This document shows, one piece after another, positions 24,441-35,499 of a stretch of DNA of 64,000 bases. Location of the stretch: the NCBI GenBank assembly GCA_947683425.1, contig CANTUQ010000050.1, positions 13,260,501 to 13,324,500 of the forward strand, written 5' to 3'. Position numbers and translations under genes: made by a program. The number at the start of each line of letters is the position of its first letter. The stretch's first letter is position 1. Origin of the DNA: Excoecaria cochinchinensis (Eukaryota > Streptophyta > Magnoliopsida > Malpighiales > Euphorbiaceae). Under the pieces are notes generated by a model that saw only the letters and a list, made by a program, of their open reading frames with translations, had not been told where the DNA came from and searched no databases.

Positions 24441-25178
24441 CCCTTCTTTCCGTTTATATTCTGCTGCATCCTCCACCATTTTGTATATATAATGCACACA
24501 TTTGGTTTTCATGACACAATGAAGTTTGAATTAATTTTCCCTGACCTTTTGAGTTGCTATAATGTCAAATAGAACATGTAGAGGATTAAATTTTGTTATT
24601 AATTTCAGAAAATATGGAAGTAGAGAAATTAGAGAGGAAAAGAAATTATGAAAAGTATAGTGATGACAAATGTGAGATCAAGGGTTCTTAAGACTTGAAG
24701 ACAATGAATCAAAAAAAGATCAGAAGCAAAATAATCAAGTACCGACAATGAATGTAGACAAGCTGGAATTGCAGGATCTAAAAATTTGATTATGAGAGCA
24801 AAGCATTCCTGATAAAGGATTAAAAAAGAGCAAGGTGAGGTAGCGAGCAGTGGGGATAAGACTGTTGAACAAAACAATGATACCTTAGGGTGATTCTCAT
24901 AAATTGGTTATGCAGCATGTAGAAAGTAGAGTTTTGGGGCTCAAGCTCATTCCTGTAGCTGCTTTACATGATGCATGCATCAGTGCCATAATTTTAATGT
25001 ATTGTACTGCATGTCTTAAGGGGTTTTACAAAAACACATGATGCAGGCTGGCCGCTCTAGCTATGTCTCTGCAGAGATCTTAGCAACTGTTCCAGACCCA
25101 GGAGCAATGGCTGCTGCTTCATGGTACAGAGCTGCTGCTTTAGCCGTCAAGAAGAAATCTGAGTCTCCCATAGGCTAA
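15157..25178 (+). CDS. DAK: Dihydroxyacetone kinase (DhaK-DhaL fusion), ATP-dependent
   Basis: Phosphorylates dihydroxyacetone (and glyceraldehyde) with ATP. Twenty exons: 15157-15196, 16218-16291, 16398-16461, 18396-18508, 18614-18661, 18869-18940, 19027-19116, 19793-19966, 20926-21009, 21122-21177, 21436-21566, 21641-21733, 21989-22053, 23154-23297, 23382-23422, 23762-23845, 23936-24009, 24106-24218, 24302-24397 and 25047-25178. They sum to 1,788 nt, 595 residues plus TAA, with GT-AG at every junction. The DhaK part (about residues 10-340) has GGGSGHEPAHAGFVGEGML, TGDCLNFGMAAEQA and the HGEPG motif whose His (residue 226) binds the substrate covalently in the bacterial family. The DhaL part (from residue 369) has the nucleotide/Mg motif GDGDCGST (409-416), RRVMGGTSGI and YGGASAGYRTMLDAL. 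No targeting peptide is evident, so it is probably cytosolic. Complete and apparently functional. Confidence 0.96.
17240..17690. other. GC-rich insert in DAK intron 3
   Basis: Intron 3 is the longest in the gene (16462-18395) and contains a pyrimidine-rich, CG-containing block (about 17320-17660) unlike its AT-rich surroundings. Overlapping open frames occur on both strands (up to 141 codons on the minus strand), but they are low-complexity Pro/Ser/Phe or Lys/Glu and match no domain I know. The block is preceded by AACGTCCTGAAATAATAG, resembling the edges of plant repeats. It looks like an inserted leader or repeat fragment. No terminal repeats were identified. Confidence 0.4.
22500..22790 (-). 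pseudogene. Possible decayed Ty1/copia reverse-transcriptase fragment in DAK intron 13
   Basis: The minus strand reads AAMEEMTWVNK near 22780-22750 and CGIDFNEATKTFS near 22675-22640, in the order expected for the copia motifs 'AMEEE...W' and 'GIDFNETFAPV'. The sequence between is frame-broken. The match is weak and by eye only. If real, it is a dead insertion inside an intron and does not affect the kinase. Confidence 0.3.
24400..24439. repeat. (AT)n microsatellite in DAK intron 19
   Basis: About 38 bp of AT repeat directly after the exon 19 donor (GCTCAG|GTGATAT). Confidence 0.92.
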
Positions 25179-26439
25179 TCCATCCACTTCTCTCGTCAAT
25201 TCTTTGGATACTGCAGATTAACCAAGGTAATATTTTTTGTTGGTGAACTGACTATTGTCTACATTGGGCTTTCCGCTTATGCATATTCTGCATAAAGCTG
25301 AGAAAGCAAGTTTTAGTTTCGGGATTCCTGTAGAGAAATGTAAAGTTCAAAGAGAAATGAAGATGCAGATGTTAACATGCAGTAAATTCTATACTTCGTA
25401 GGATTTACTTTGTGGCATTTGGCAGATCATTTGCTCGAATGAATAACAATGTCGTGTTCATTGAAACTGATTTTTGAGTCGAGTGCATACAGATATTCAA
25501 TTAGTAGTAGCATTGTGTGTAATATTTGTTCTTCTTTTGATAACATAATATCATTCTTACCCTTTGTTTCCTTTTTACCTCTCCCCATGAAATCTTCAAT
25601 TGGTTGCTTTCTAAATCCTAGTTTATAATTGCCTTAACTATGTGAAGTCTGCTGTAGTAGGCAGCTGTCGGTTTTGTTTAAGATTTGTGTTTATCCTGCC
25701 AAGGAAACTCAGGTTTTGTCACCCTTTGCATGGAGGTTAATGGGTTATGTTGCAACTCATGATTGTTTGACTCACAATGACAGAGACACACCCAAAATTA
25801 GAGCTGATCTGGTAGATACCCATTTTGTCCGACCAGAATTAGCCAAAATGGAGCTGATGTGAGCCTTTTCAAATAGACAGTGAGCTTCACATAGTTCATA
25901 AGTGGCTTGAATCTGGGCATGTGTCCCGGTGACTAATGACCGAGTCTTTTGGTATGAAAGAGAGGGAATAACTTAAATATTATTTCTCCTTTCTCTCATC
26001 CAAAGGTTAGAGAGACTTAATCAATCCCTAGTGTGTATATAACAAGCAATCTAGCATTGGCTCCATGTATTTATTTGTTTGCTATAACATTTATACTTAA
26101 CGATATGGATATTTTTTGGAAGCAATTTTTTTTTGTTTTATTTACATCTTTTGGATGCAAGTGAAAATATGTTACACTATTAACCGTTTGAATTATAGAC
26201 AATATCTTTTGAAAATATTTAACAATATGCGCTAAATTGAAATAATTCTACATGTGGTAGTGAGAATGTACATAATGCCCTAAAAGTGAATTGAAAATTC
26301 AATTCCATCAAGCTCGGCAAGTATACCGGAATGTCAGATGATCTACCATTTATTTCAATATTAATCTGTGTTAAAGAAGGCCATATCATTATATTCATAT
26401 TCTGTATTTAGCAGCCATGAACGTCCTAAGGAGCATCTA

Positions 26440-26655
26440 TCAGAGGACAATAGCCACGGCACCTTGGCCAACAATATTTTCCTTAGCAATTTCTTACTCA
26501 TAGGCCATCATGGGACAATTGCTGCCACTCTTGCCAATAATCTTTCCCTCAATAATTGCTTCCATTGAGAGACCTCCGTCATGGGATCATTGTGTTACCA
26601 CACTCTGGCCAATAATCTCTCCCTCGACAATTGCTCACACTTGAGAAGCTTCTGC
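26440..26655. repeat. Three degenerate tandem units of about 70 bp
   Basis: Each unit carries a TGGCCAAYAATMT-type box and an AATTGCT-type box: GGCCAACAATATTTTCC at about 26467, TGCCAATAATCTTTCCC at about 26532 and GGCCAATAATCTCTCCC at about 26608, with CATGGGA(C/T)AATTG-like sequence between. In one frame units 1-2 give HGTLANN and ATLANN. An origin as a coding repeat cannot be excluded, but stops interrupt the third unit. Confidence 0.55.
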
Positions 26656-27077
26656 TTTGAGACAATTGTCGCTAATTGAACTTCTGACCATAGCTTTAAC
26701 GTTAATTGTAGATTTTAGACGCTTTACCATTTATTTCAAAATCAATTAGTATTGAAAAATGTGCTGCCAATATTTTTATATTGGACTTGGCAATCTACAA
26801 GTGTTCATGGCATGCGACTGTAATGGGATGCCAACATTATAAATTAATTATGAGTTTCTTTGAACCGGACTACTTCCCTCGTTACATTTTCATGCCGTAA
26901 ACCAAGTATTTCCTTTCACTCCAAGCATGGGAAAAGGAGACTGCATCACCTAGCTTAGGTTCTTTCCTTATCAACTGTCGGGCTAACAGATTTTAATCAG
27001 TTCTTGGTACCCCTTATAGATAGATCTTGTGGAGTCTTTATCGTTATTAAAATGTAGAAAAAGAAAAAGATTGCAAG

Positions 27078-27109
<32 letters not shown>

Positions 27110-27120
27110 CATCATTATTT
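27078..27120. repeat. (ATT)n microsatellite
   Basis: About 33 bp of perfect ATT followed by ATC and a poly-T run. Confidence 0.9.
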
Positions 27121-27504
27121 TTTTTCTCTCTATTCTTGGAGCCATTGAATAATCCTGCCCTCACTAGCCAAAAATAATTATTAATCATTCTCTCCAAAAT
27201 CAGTTAGGAGTTGTTTAAGTTCATCGTTAATAAACAGTGAATATAGATGCCATGAATTTTAAGAAAGGATAGATGTTAGTTAAAAATATGGGGCAAAGTG
27301 CATGTATTAAGCCAAGTACATGAGACTAGTGTTAGGTCAATCTAGTTTAAGAAACACTCGACAGATCTTATGTCAAAGTTTAATACATATAAAAATATTC
27401 CTTCAAACTGATTTTTTTTTCCAAACTGACACATATGTTTGCTCTTCTTTTTTTATTTAAGAAAGCACTTTGTATTTTACAATTTAAAATATACTTAAAT
27501 ATGA

Positions 27505-27605
27505 AATCATCTGCAATTCAAATGATTAACGGTTTATCTGTATTTTCATTTGATTAGAGTTCGAATACCGTCCTATCCTGCTCCAAAAATTTATTGTCAA
27601 GAAAA
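27505..27605 (+). repeat. SINE-like (tRNA-derived) relic
   Basis: TTCAAATGATTAACGG (A-box-like) and GAGTTCGAATACCGTCC (B-box-like, compare GGTTCGAATCC) lie about 35 bp apart. A related arrangement, TTCAAACGGTTAAGAG and ATTCGAATTCTATTCC, occurs at 30750-30800. This fits old tRNA-derived SINE heads. No body or tail was defined, so the call is tentative. Confidence 0.3.
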
Positions 27606-28623
27606 ATATATTGCTAAACATCTTATCATGCCGACATAGTGTATTATATTTTCATATTATTGTTTGACACTTGGTATTAATTGACATTAAGCGTTTAAAT
27701 ATAGGCTTAAGAGTCAAATAAATTCTTTAAATTTGTTATGATAGTCCATTAAACCATTCATGTTTTGATTGGATAAATTTTACGTTTAAAAAATTAAAAA
27801 TAGTTCAATCTATTTTGTTATATGAACATGTCGGTATTATGATTTACATAATGACTTATTTGATCCAATTTTGATTTTCTAAGTATGAGATTAACCTAAT
27901 TAAAAGATGATGAACTTATTTAACTACTGAGATAAACTTGAAGGGTCTATTTGGCCTTTCAACCTTAAATATATCTTAAAGTACAAATTCAAGTACTTAA
28001 TTATAATAATACATGAATTATTATGTATTAGGAGTTGATTTGAATAGTAGAAATAGACATATATAGTTTGGGTCCGGATGCAGTGCTACAGCTTGCAGTG
28101 TTATAGTAATGCATGTGAACTGAAGATATTAGAATGACAGGAGTACTGAATTCCCGAAAGGAAACAAACCAAAGTACCCTAAAAATTAAGGACAAGATCC
28201 CGACATTTTCACTACACAAAATCCTTAGCAAACCCCTATATACCCTCCCTAACGTGCTATTATATTACTCTTTCCATGCCATCCATCTTCCTTTGTCCCC
28301 TTCTGTTTTCATAACCAATCTCATAACTGCCCAATTAATTCAGATTTACGCTTGAAAAATCTATAAAAAGAGACAAAATATTTTCTTGCAAGTATCTTCA
28401 AAATTCAAAACTTCTAGTTAAATAAAAAAGACCATCATCTTGTTAATTATACTCCTTGCTTTATGTACATTTTCCGGTTACTTTTCTTTTTCAACTACGT
28501 ACTACTTCTGTAGTTCTGTTACTTTTAAGTGTTGTTTTTGAATTTTTTTTTCCCACTTCAAATGTTATTTTTCAGAATTAAAAAAAAAATTAATGTACTT
28601 TTAAGAGTTCAAGAAAAAAATTA

Positions 28624-28871
28624 CTCTCTCCGTTTCATAATATCTGTCACTTTTAAGTAAAATTCAAATTTCATTTATCTGTTACTTTTAATCTTTCAAT
28701 GCAAATTAATTTTCTTTTTTCAATTTAATTTTATTTTTCAATAAAAGCTAATCAATTAAATTTAATTTTGTGCATTGAATCACTCAATTTTATCTTAAAT
28801 TTAAAGCTAATTAATATTTTTTAATTCTAGTAAAAACAACAAAAGTTACAGATATTATGGAACGGAGGGAA
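28624..28871. mobile_element. Stowaway-like MITE (248 bp)
   Basis: The ends CTCTCTCCGTTTCATAATAT and (reverse of right end) TTCCCTCCGTTCCATAATAT form a terminal inverted repeat extending through CTGTCACTTTTAA / CTGTAACTTTTG, flanked by TA on both sides. This is the clearest of four related copies in the window. Confidence 0.8.
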
Positions 28872-29340
28872 TAATATATTTTTCATATTTTACTTTTATC
28901 TTGATATTTTAAATATATTTATATTTTTATTATCACTTTTTTCTGTGTTAAATAATAAAATGACAATATAATCAGTTATTAATATTTTTTCTAATATTGA
29001 GATATAATCATTTTTTTAATCTGTGTGCCAAGAGTTAAAAACTACGTTTAAAAAAGAACGAAGTTAGTATTTTTTAAACTGCAAATTTTGAAAACATTAA
29101 TACTGATAAATTATAACTTATATAAGTTGATGTTTTTCTAGATGAACATTTTAAGTTTCACCATACGTTCTTTTTCTATTTTCTTTAAAAAAAAAAATTA
29201 TATTGGTATAAAGGTTATTCTTGAAATTTGTGTAATTGTTAAACTTAATTATTTTCGAAACCATGAAAACCAATAAATATTTATTATGTTTGTGGCAACA
29301 AGCCAACAACATAAACGGAAAATTTCTTGTATTTATATTA

Positions 29341-29644
29341 CTCTTCGTTCATAATACTTGATATTTTTTTAGAGAATTTCATATTTTATTTTATCTGTAT
29401 TTTTTAAACTTTTAATACATTATTAATTTTTTTTAATATTCAATAAAATATGAATTCTATATTTTATTTTCAATATTATTCAACCAATTACATTTAAATC
29501 ACAATTTTGAAAGTAATAAAAACAAGAATAATTTAGTTATTATTTACTACATAATCTACATTTAATCCTAAATTTTAGTCTAATTAATAATTTTTAATTC
29601 TAGTAAATACAATAAAAGTGACACATAAAATAAAATGGAGTGAG
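29341..29644. mobile_element. Stowaway-like MITE (304 bp, diverged)
   Basis: The left end CTCTTCGTTCATAATACTTG and the reverse of the right end CTCACTCCATTTTATTTTATG are both next to TA. Internal GACACATAAAATAAAATGG and ATTAATAATTTTTAATTC resemble the other copies. The left end has lost part of the motif. Confidence 0.6.
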
Positions 29645-30214
29645 TATTATTTACTTAATCCTATTCAAAACCCTAACAATATAATTATGGAGACTTCTTG
29701 TATTTAAAGTTCTCCATATTTATTGTATTATAATAATAAACTCCATTGATAAATAAAAAAGCTTTTATTAATTATTTTTAGTTTTACCAAAATTAGTGTT
29801 ACCACATTTCAAAATATGGCTATATATATATATATAAAATCGATATGTGAAATTAGTCAGTTACTCAACTAATATGAATTCGAACCAAACAAATTTATAA
29901 AAAAAGAAAAAATGCTATTTAAAAATATATTATAGTGTGTTTCATATAAAAATGGAAAGCCACAAAATAGAATTGATAAAATCATGAAATAGGGGTCGAC
30001 TTTTGTTTCTCCCAATTCCCGACGCCAATTATTAGACCAACCCCATACCAAGGCTCCTCTTATATATTCTTTTCTTATCTAATTTTATGTCAAATATAAT
30101 ATAATAATACCTTCCTATAATAATAATAATAATAATACTTGGCATATGTTTTGTGAATATTTTAAAAAATAATATTAATTTTATCAAATTATTAATAATT
30201 CAATATTGATGCCC

Positions 30215-30216
<2 letters not shown>

Positions 30217-30281
<65 letters not shown>
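30217..30281. repeat. (TA)n microsatellite, about 64 bp
   Basis: Perfect TA repeat about 750 bp upstream of the ZF-HD start codon. Likely highly length-variable between individuals. Confidence 0.95.
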
Positions 30282-30284
<3 letters not shown>

Positions 30285-30735
30285 CTTTTATTTATTTACA
30301 AGGTTAGGAATTCCAACTCATTTAACATAGAAAATTAATCCACTAGGCACTAGGTCAGAGAGAGATGCTTTAATGAATATATGCTTCCAATTACTCATAA
30401 ATATTTTTTTTTCCTTTAATAAAAAAGATTACAAGTAATTATATAATTATTAGTTTTTTGTTTGCGTTCATGAACCATGACAATCTAACCGTATTACCTG
30501 TCATGCCCTCTATTCTTCCAAAATTTACGATTATATATATTATAAGGCACGTTTGTGATTAAGACCTTTGATTTAGTTTTAATTATATTAATCCATAGTC
30601 CAATATTTTCTCTTTAGTAAGACTGCTTAGCTTACAGGTTGACTAAACTCACAAATTAAAAAATTGTATTAAAAAAAATAAATAAGTTTTTTCTTTTTAA
30701 AGTAGAAAAAAATAATTAGTTATATTTATTGAAAA

Positions 30736-30815
30736 TTATCCGTAATTCAAACGGTTAAGAGTTTGATAATTTTTCAATTTAATCATATTCGAATTCTATT
30801 CCGTCCCTAAAGATG
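30736..30815 (+). repeat. SINE-like relic, second copy
   Basis: TTCAAACGGTTAAGAG and CATATTCGAATTCTATTCC are spaced as A- and B-box-like motifs, similar to the copy at 27505. Low certainty. Confidence 0.25.
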
Positions 30816-30964
30816 TATTATATATATATAAAAAAAAAGTCATATTTATTATTAATTCTTAGCTGGCTTAATATGTGTATATATAAAATTCCACATAAAA
30901 GTAAATATAAATAAAATATATGACCACAATAGTAATTTAATCTCTACCTTCATAGATATACTAA

Positions 30965-30976
30965 TATATATAAATA
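30965..30976 (+). promoter_or_regulatory. TATA-like element of the ZF-HD gene
   Basis: TATATATAAATA, 54-65 bp upstream of the ATG at 31030, followed by an A/G-rich leader. The spacing is short but workable for a leader of about 25-30 nt; an alternative upstream TATA cannot be ruled out in such AT-rich sequence. Confidence 0.4.
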
Positions 30977-31029
30977 TTAAACAGAAGACAAACAAAAAAA
31001 GAAGCAAAAGAAACAGAGAAAATTAAGAG

Positions 31030-31512
31030 ATGATGGAACCTGATAATCCCGCAAATGATCTATACAAGGAATGCCTCAGAAATCATGCCGCCAATCTAGG
31101 CAGCTACGCCACAGACGGCTGCGGCGAATTCACGGTGGACGACACAGCTCCGTCGTCGTTTCAGTGCGGAGCATGCGGCTGCCACCGCAACTTCCACCGC
31201 AAGGTAACATACACCGTAACGGAGGCGGTGGATTACGGCGGAAGAAGGGTGGAATCGGGCGGAGAAGGAGGAATTAGGGCAAAAAGGTACAGGACGAAGT
31301 TCACAGGGGAACAGAAAGAGAAAATGTTGGGATTTGCAGAGAAATTAGGGTGGAAATTGAGGAGAAAAGAGAAAGAAGAAGATGAAGTAGAGAGGTTTTG
31401 TAGAGGAATTGGGATAAGTAGACAAGTATTTAAAGTATGGATGCATAATCATAAGAATTTGAATTCTTCTTCTTCCATTGGAAATGCTTCCTCTTCACTT
31501 ACTACTCAGTAA
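31030..31512 (+). CDS. Zinc-finger homeodomain (ZF-HD) transcription factor
   Basis: A complete intronless gene of 160 residues plus stop. Residues 12-58 form the ZF-HD dimerisation finger: YKECLRNHAANLGSYATDGC, then GEF, then CGACGCHRNFHRK with the conserved Cys and His ligands. Residues 86-143 form the homeodomain: RYRTKFTGEQKEKMLGFAEK, then FCRGIGISRQVFKVWMHNHK with the family's W-x-x-N-region variant VWMHNHKN. The short linker and Ser/Thr tail place it among small ZHD proteins. The plant-specific family acts in the nucleus, dimerising through the finger and binding ATTA-type sites. The coding sequence is much more GC-rich at its 5' half than its surroundings. An ATG doublet (31030, 31033) leaves one residue of ambiguity. 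Confidence 0.97.
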   Translation: MMEPDNPANDLYKECLRNHAANLGSYATDGCGEFTVDDTAPSSFQCGACGCHRNFHRKVTYTVTEAVDYGGRRVESGGEGGIRAKRYRTKFTGEQKEKMLGFAEKLGWKLRRKEKEEDEVERFCRGIGISRQVFKVWMHNHKNLNSSSSIGNASSSLTTQ

Positions 31513-33640
31513 GAGAAAGAAAGATAAGCGAATTATTAATTTCTTTTTATTTTAGTTTAGTTATTTTTATGTTTATTTCCTTTTTTCTAAGAAAAAAAAA
31601 ATAGTTCTAATTTAATTATCTTATTTTAAGCCAAAAATTCGGTTCATTTAAGAGGATTTGAAATAATTATTTTTATGTCAAATTTGATATTTCATATGAT
31701 TTTCTTTTGATAAAATTAAAGTTCCTAAAAACTGTTAGTGAGAATTTAAAACATGACTAAATAATATTTTTAAATTTATAATTAAAGTTAAAATAAAAAA
31801 AAATAAAAAATCTTTGTGGTATAAAATTATAGACATTTTTTGCTTATATATTTGTATATACCTGCAGGGAGATGATAAACTCAAAAGATGTAATAATCAA
31901 GGCAAGATAACATAGGTTAGCAAACTCATTCAACAATAAATATATTTATTTATGACAATAAAAATATTGCAAAATTGTAACTTATATTTTCGTATTTAAA
32001 TGTAATTAATACTGACAATTTTGTGCCACAAAAGAAATTTAATTAATACTATAATTTTTGTTCAAGATAAAACTACAGTGACCAATGACGAGCATTTTTA
32101 TAACTAAAAATAAATAAAAATCACGTATATATTAATATTGTAACAAATAAGCATGCGAAAATAATTCAATGTTGTGATGACAAAACTTATTATCTCAAAA
32201 CTAATTTTTTATAATATATATATATATATATGGTAGAACTCAACTGTGTCTAGGATAGGATGTGTTACATTACATGTTAAAAAGACAACACTTGCTTGAT
32301 TTGTCGCAAAAACTATATAAGTACATATATAATTAATTTAGGGGAGCAAAAAGAAAATATTTGGAGCATGTAATTATAATTAGCATTACAAACGTAAGGG
32401 AATCAAGAGAATGAACTCAGCATATTTTATAGCTCGCAATAAAGAAATTATCTCTATATGTACATATATAAACATGGAAACTAATATTAATGTACTTTAT
32501 ATATATATATATATATATATACCTATTCAGTTTTCGAAACATATATGTCTACAAATAAAAAAAAAATGCTCACTATTAAATATTAAAAGAAGCTCAAAAT
32601 TCAAATTCGAATTTTTTGATTAATAATGAATAAATTTATGCTATCATCTTGTACTTTAAAGGTAATATTAATCTACTTTAATCAATTATTTTCACTTAGA
32701 ATATCAATCTACTTTAATTACTAGGAATTCTATGATGTTAATTAACTTGACAATTTTACTTTATTATAAAAAATATTTCTTTTCTTGCATGTTTGTAAGC
32801 ATGGATAAACTTTGAAGAGAACATATTTTCCACTGCTAACAAGAACCTACCATGGCTAGCTATATATATATATATATATATATACCCGCACATACCTAAA
32901 AAGTACGTGACTCCATCACTGTGTGTTAGGGCTTAAGAAAAAAGAAACCGAAAAATCATTAAATGGATAGTTAAAATTGAGTTCAAACCGGTTTATATAA
33001 TTAACCGATTTAATTGGATATGCACGTAGACTTTAATTTTTAATAATTATAATTAATGCACTGTGTTTGAAATTAGATAGACCGTGAAAACGTGGACTGA
33101 TTTCTACTCTGTACATATAGAGATCACCATGAAAGCATCTTGAACTTGAACTTTTTTTTTTTAAGAGAAAACAAGAAAGAAAATGACATAATTATTAATT
33201 ATGTAGACAGATGAGGACATATTTCTGTTAATGACAGTTGTTAAGTAGGTTTAAGAAGTATGGATCAATTTGCTTGTCCCCTCTGATTAATATGTTGTGG
33301 TCAACTGTTACATTCAACTCTAATTAAGTTCATGAACCTAAGTCAATTTTTAGCTTTTTAAGAATCTAATAACCCACATTTAATCCATGCTTAGCCCTTT
33401 ACCATGTGACTACGTGGGTACTTCTCTTCTGCTTATGTACTTCCATAAATATTATTCTTTAATTTCTTTTTATAATCAAAATGTATATTATGTGAATAAT
33501 TGAAGTCAAACATCTGGTTTGTACGAATGTTGAATGTTAATTTGGAAGCATACCAACCCTCAATGGATGAAAATGTGACGCCAAGTGTCTATTCCCCTTC
33601 CCTTAATTATTATATTAAATTTATAAAAATAAAAAAAATT
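31513..33640. other. Gene-free spacer after ZF-HD
   Basis: 3' untranslated region of the ZF-HD gene followed by AT-rich sequence. TA microsatellites lie at about 32214-32231, 32497-32521 and 32861-32884. No credible coding frame was found on either strand. Confidence 0.65.
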
Positions 33641-33644
33641 ATAA

Positions 33645-33840
33645 AAATTTGGACAATTCTCACTTTATAAACTAACTTTTGGGATCGAGTTAGCTTTAAA
33701 TTCATTTTTTTCACATGATATCCGAGCTATTGTACTTAATATTGGAATGCTTGCTGATGTTCAGTCCTTCAAATTTCACGCTCCAAGTTTTCTACTTATG
33801 TTTGGCTATGGACACGAGAAAGTGCTAAATATCCTACACC
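33645..33840 (+). mobile_element. TRIM/LTR retrotransposon relic
   Basis: The order of landmarks matches a miniature LTR element. An LTR 3' end is seen in GGACAATTCTCACTTTATAA ... ACTTTTGGGATCGAGTTAG and CACA. It is followed directly by TGATATCCGAGCT, a diverged initiator-tRNA-Met primer-binding site (usual form TGGTATCAGAGC). About 75 bp later comes GGACACGAGAAAGTGCTAAA, then TATCCTACACCGGCTAAT, which resembles an LTR start (ATCCCACATCGG type). The full 5' LTR is not recognisable, so this is a truncated, old copy. Family knowledge is from memory. Confidence 0.45.
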
Positions 33841-34055
33841 GGCTAATTATAAAAATGAAATACATTGAGCAATTCTTTCTTCACAAGTTAGCATGTGAGG
33901 TTGAGTTAAGTTCAACTCCATATTTTTACAATAGGTTTCGGGTTCAATTCTTATATGAATATAAAGCATTTTTAAATATTTGAGATTGAGTATTTTCGTA
34001 TATATGTTCGGCTTGAATTCAAAAGCCACTAAATTTCGAATACATAGCATATAGT

Positions 34056-34057
<2 letters not shown>

Positions 34058-34098
<41 letters not shown>
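34058..34098. repeat. (TAA)n microsatellite
   Basis: About 40 bp of perfect TAA/ATA repeat, 240 bp left of the hAT-like MITE. Confidence 0.92.
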
Positions 34099-34100
<2 letters not shown>

Positions 34101-34341
34101 GAAAATGTAAGCATATGGAAGGAGAACTATATACCGTAAAAACAAAAGAAAATAAATTATGTGAATATATACATTGGAGTAATATTTTGAAGGGAAATTA
34201 AAATATATACTGTTTTATTTTCTTCTGTTTTAATTTTCCAAATTTGTTTTATTTTCAAAGGAAATTATTAATTACTTGTGCAATTTTTCATCCTCGTTCT
34301 TTCAAGTTTGTTTCACAAATAAGAAAATGTAGGGTTTAAAC

Positions 34342-35003
34342 CAATGTTATTGAAACTGGACCGGATAAAGAACCGGCAAGGCTGAGGGTTCGTGGTTCAA
34401 CCGAGTTCAACCTGATTTTTTTTATTTTTTAAAATATTATTAATTAGTATAATTTTTATAAATACTACTACTAAAAAAAAAAATCAATCAAAATATTTAA
34501 CATATAACTCAAATATACTAGTAATAATATTTTTTCACCTTTATTTTTTTAAAATTATTACTTGATTAGGTATTTTCTGTTAAAATATTTTATTTTATTA
34601 GTTTTAATTTAAAAATTAAATAATTCAATAACTGCAGGTGAAATTAAAAAAAAATGATAGAAAATTATCTTTAAGTTCACCAATTTTAATAATTTATTCA
34701 ATTTTTATTCTATTGTATTTTATTGAATTATTAAATAATTATATTGTTTTCATTAAGTTCAAATGTGATTAAATAGTAAAAAAATTAATTATTTGTTAAA
34801 TAAAATTTATTAAATTATTTATTTTTATGAAAAAGTACTTATTTTATTAATTATTTTAAACTAGATCCGATTTTGGCCGGTTCAATCCGGTTTTCCGATT
34901 TTTTTTTCAATCCGGTTTTATACAGTTGAACCAACCGGTTAGGCAACTGGTTCGTGATTCAACCGGTTGAACTGGCCGGTCCGGTCCGGTTTTAATAACC
35001 ATG
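34342..35003. mobile_element. hAT-like MITE (662 bp)
   Basis: The left end CAATGTTATTGAAACTGG and the reverse of the right end CATGGTTATTAAAACCGG match at 19 of the first 23 positions through GACCGG. It is flanked by the perfect 8-bp duplication GTTTAAAC (34334-34341 and 35004-35011). The ends are rich in CCGG and AACCGG inverted motifs, the middle is AT-rich and non-coding. An 8-bp target duplication points to hAT; a 9-bp reading (GGTTTAAAC) would suggest Mutator. Confidence 0.8.
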
Positions 35004-35445
35004 GTTTAAACTATGTAAATTGGTGTGAGATGGAGCAGTGAATCATCTATACTTTCCACCAAAACCCTAAAGAAATTTCTTGCAATTACATCTCCAATCT
35101 TAACAAATCATTGAAATTATAATCTTCTAGTAGTTAATTATTAGTTGATTAATGAATATCCACATGACAACACTCTATTGGTTAATGTTCATACATAATC
35201 GGATTTAGGAAAGAAAAGTCTGACCAATGTATGCTAACATTGTAAGAGTTTTGCTATATATTGTCGGGAAAAATATGTACGGATACCGAATTCATGAACA
35301 AATTCATATATCAAATCAATTGTACGTATAATAAAACAGTTAAAAAGTAATAATTAAGAGGTTACTAATTCTGTTTCGATACATTATTAATTTGCTTTTC
35401 ATTGACCAATTTTAATTTTCTATTTTTTTCAAGGTAATACTTGAA

Positions 35446-35446
<1 letters not shown>

Positions 35447-35494
<48 letters not shown>
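35447..35494. repeat. (ATA)n microsatellite, about 48 bp
   Basis: Perfect ATA/TAA repeat; it accounts for the poly-Ile in the overlapping minus-strand open frame, which is not a gene. Confidence 0.93.
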
Positions 35495-35495
<1 letters not shown>

Positions 35496-35499
35496 GAGT

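Larger units (their letters stand above)
25179..28620. other. DAK 3' region and gene-free spacer
   Basis: The DAK 3' untranslated region probably occupies the first few hundred bases. Beyond it no coding frame is credible; short open frames such as 25674-25862 and 28134-28355 match nothing. The notable items (repeats at 26440, the ATT tract at 27078 and a SINE-like piece at 27505) are listed separately. Confidence 0.65.

Noticed and set aside
27505..27605. A functional tRNA gene
   Set aside because: A- and B-box-like motifs are present but no cloverleaf or acceptor stem can be drawn; treated as a SINE-like relic at best.
33747..34050. Overlapping plus and minus frames of 67-78 codons
   Set aside because: They fall in the TRIM-like relic, have no codon character, and match no protein family.
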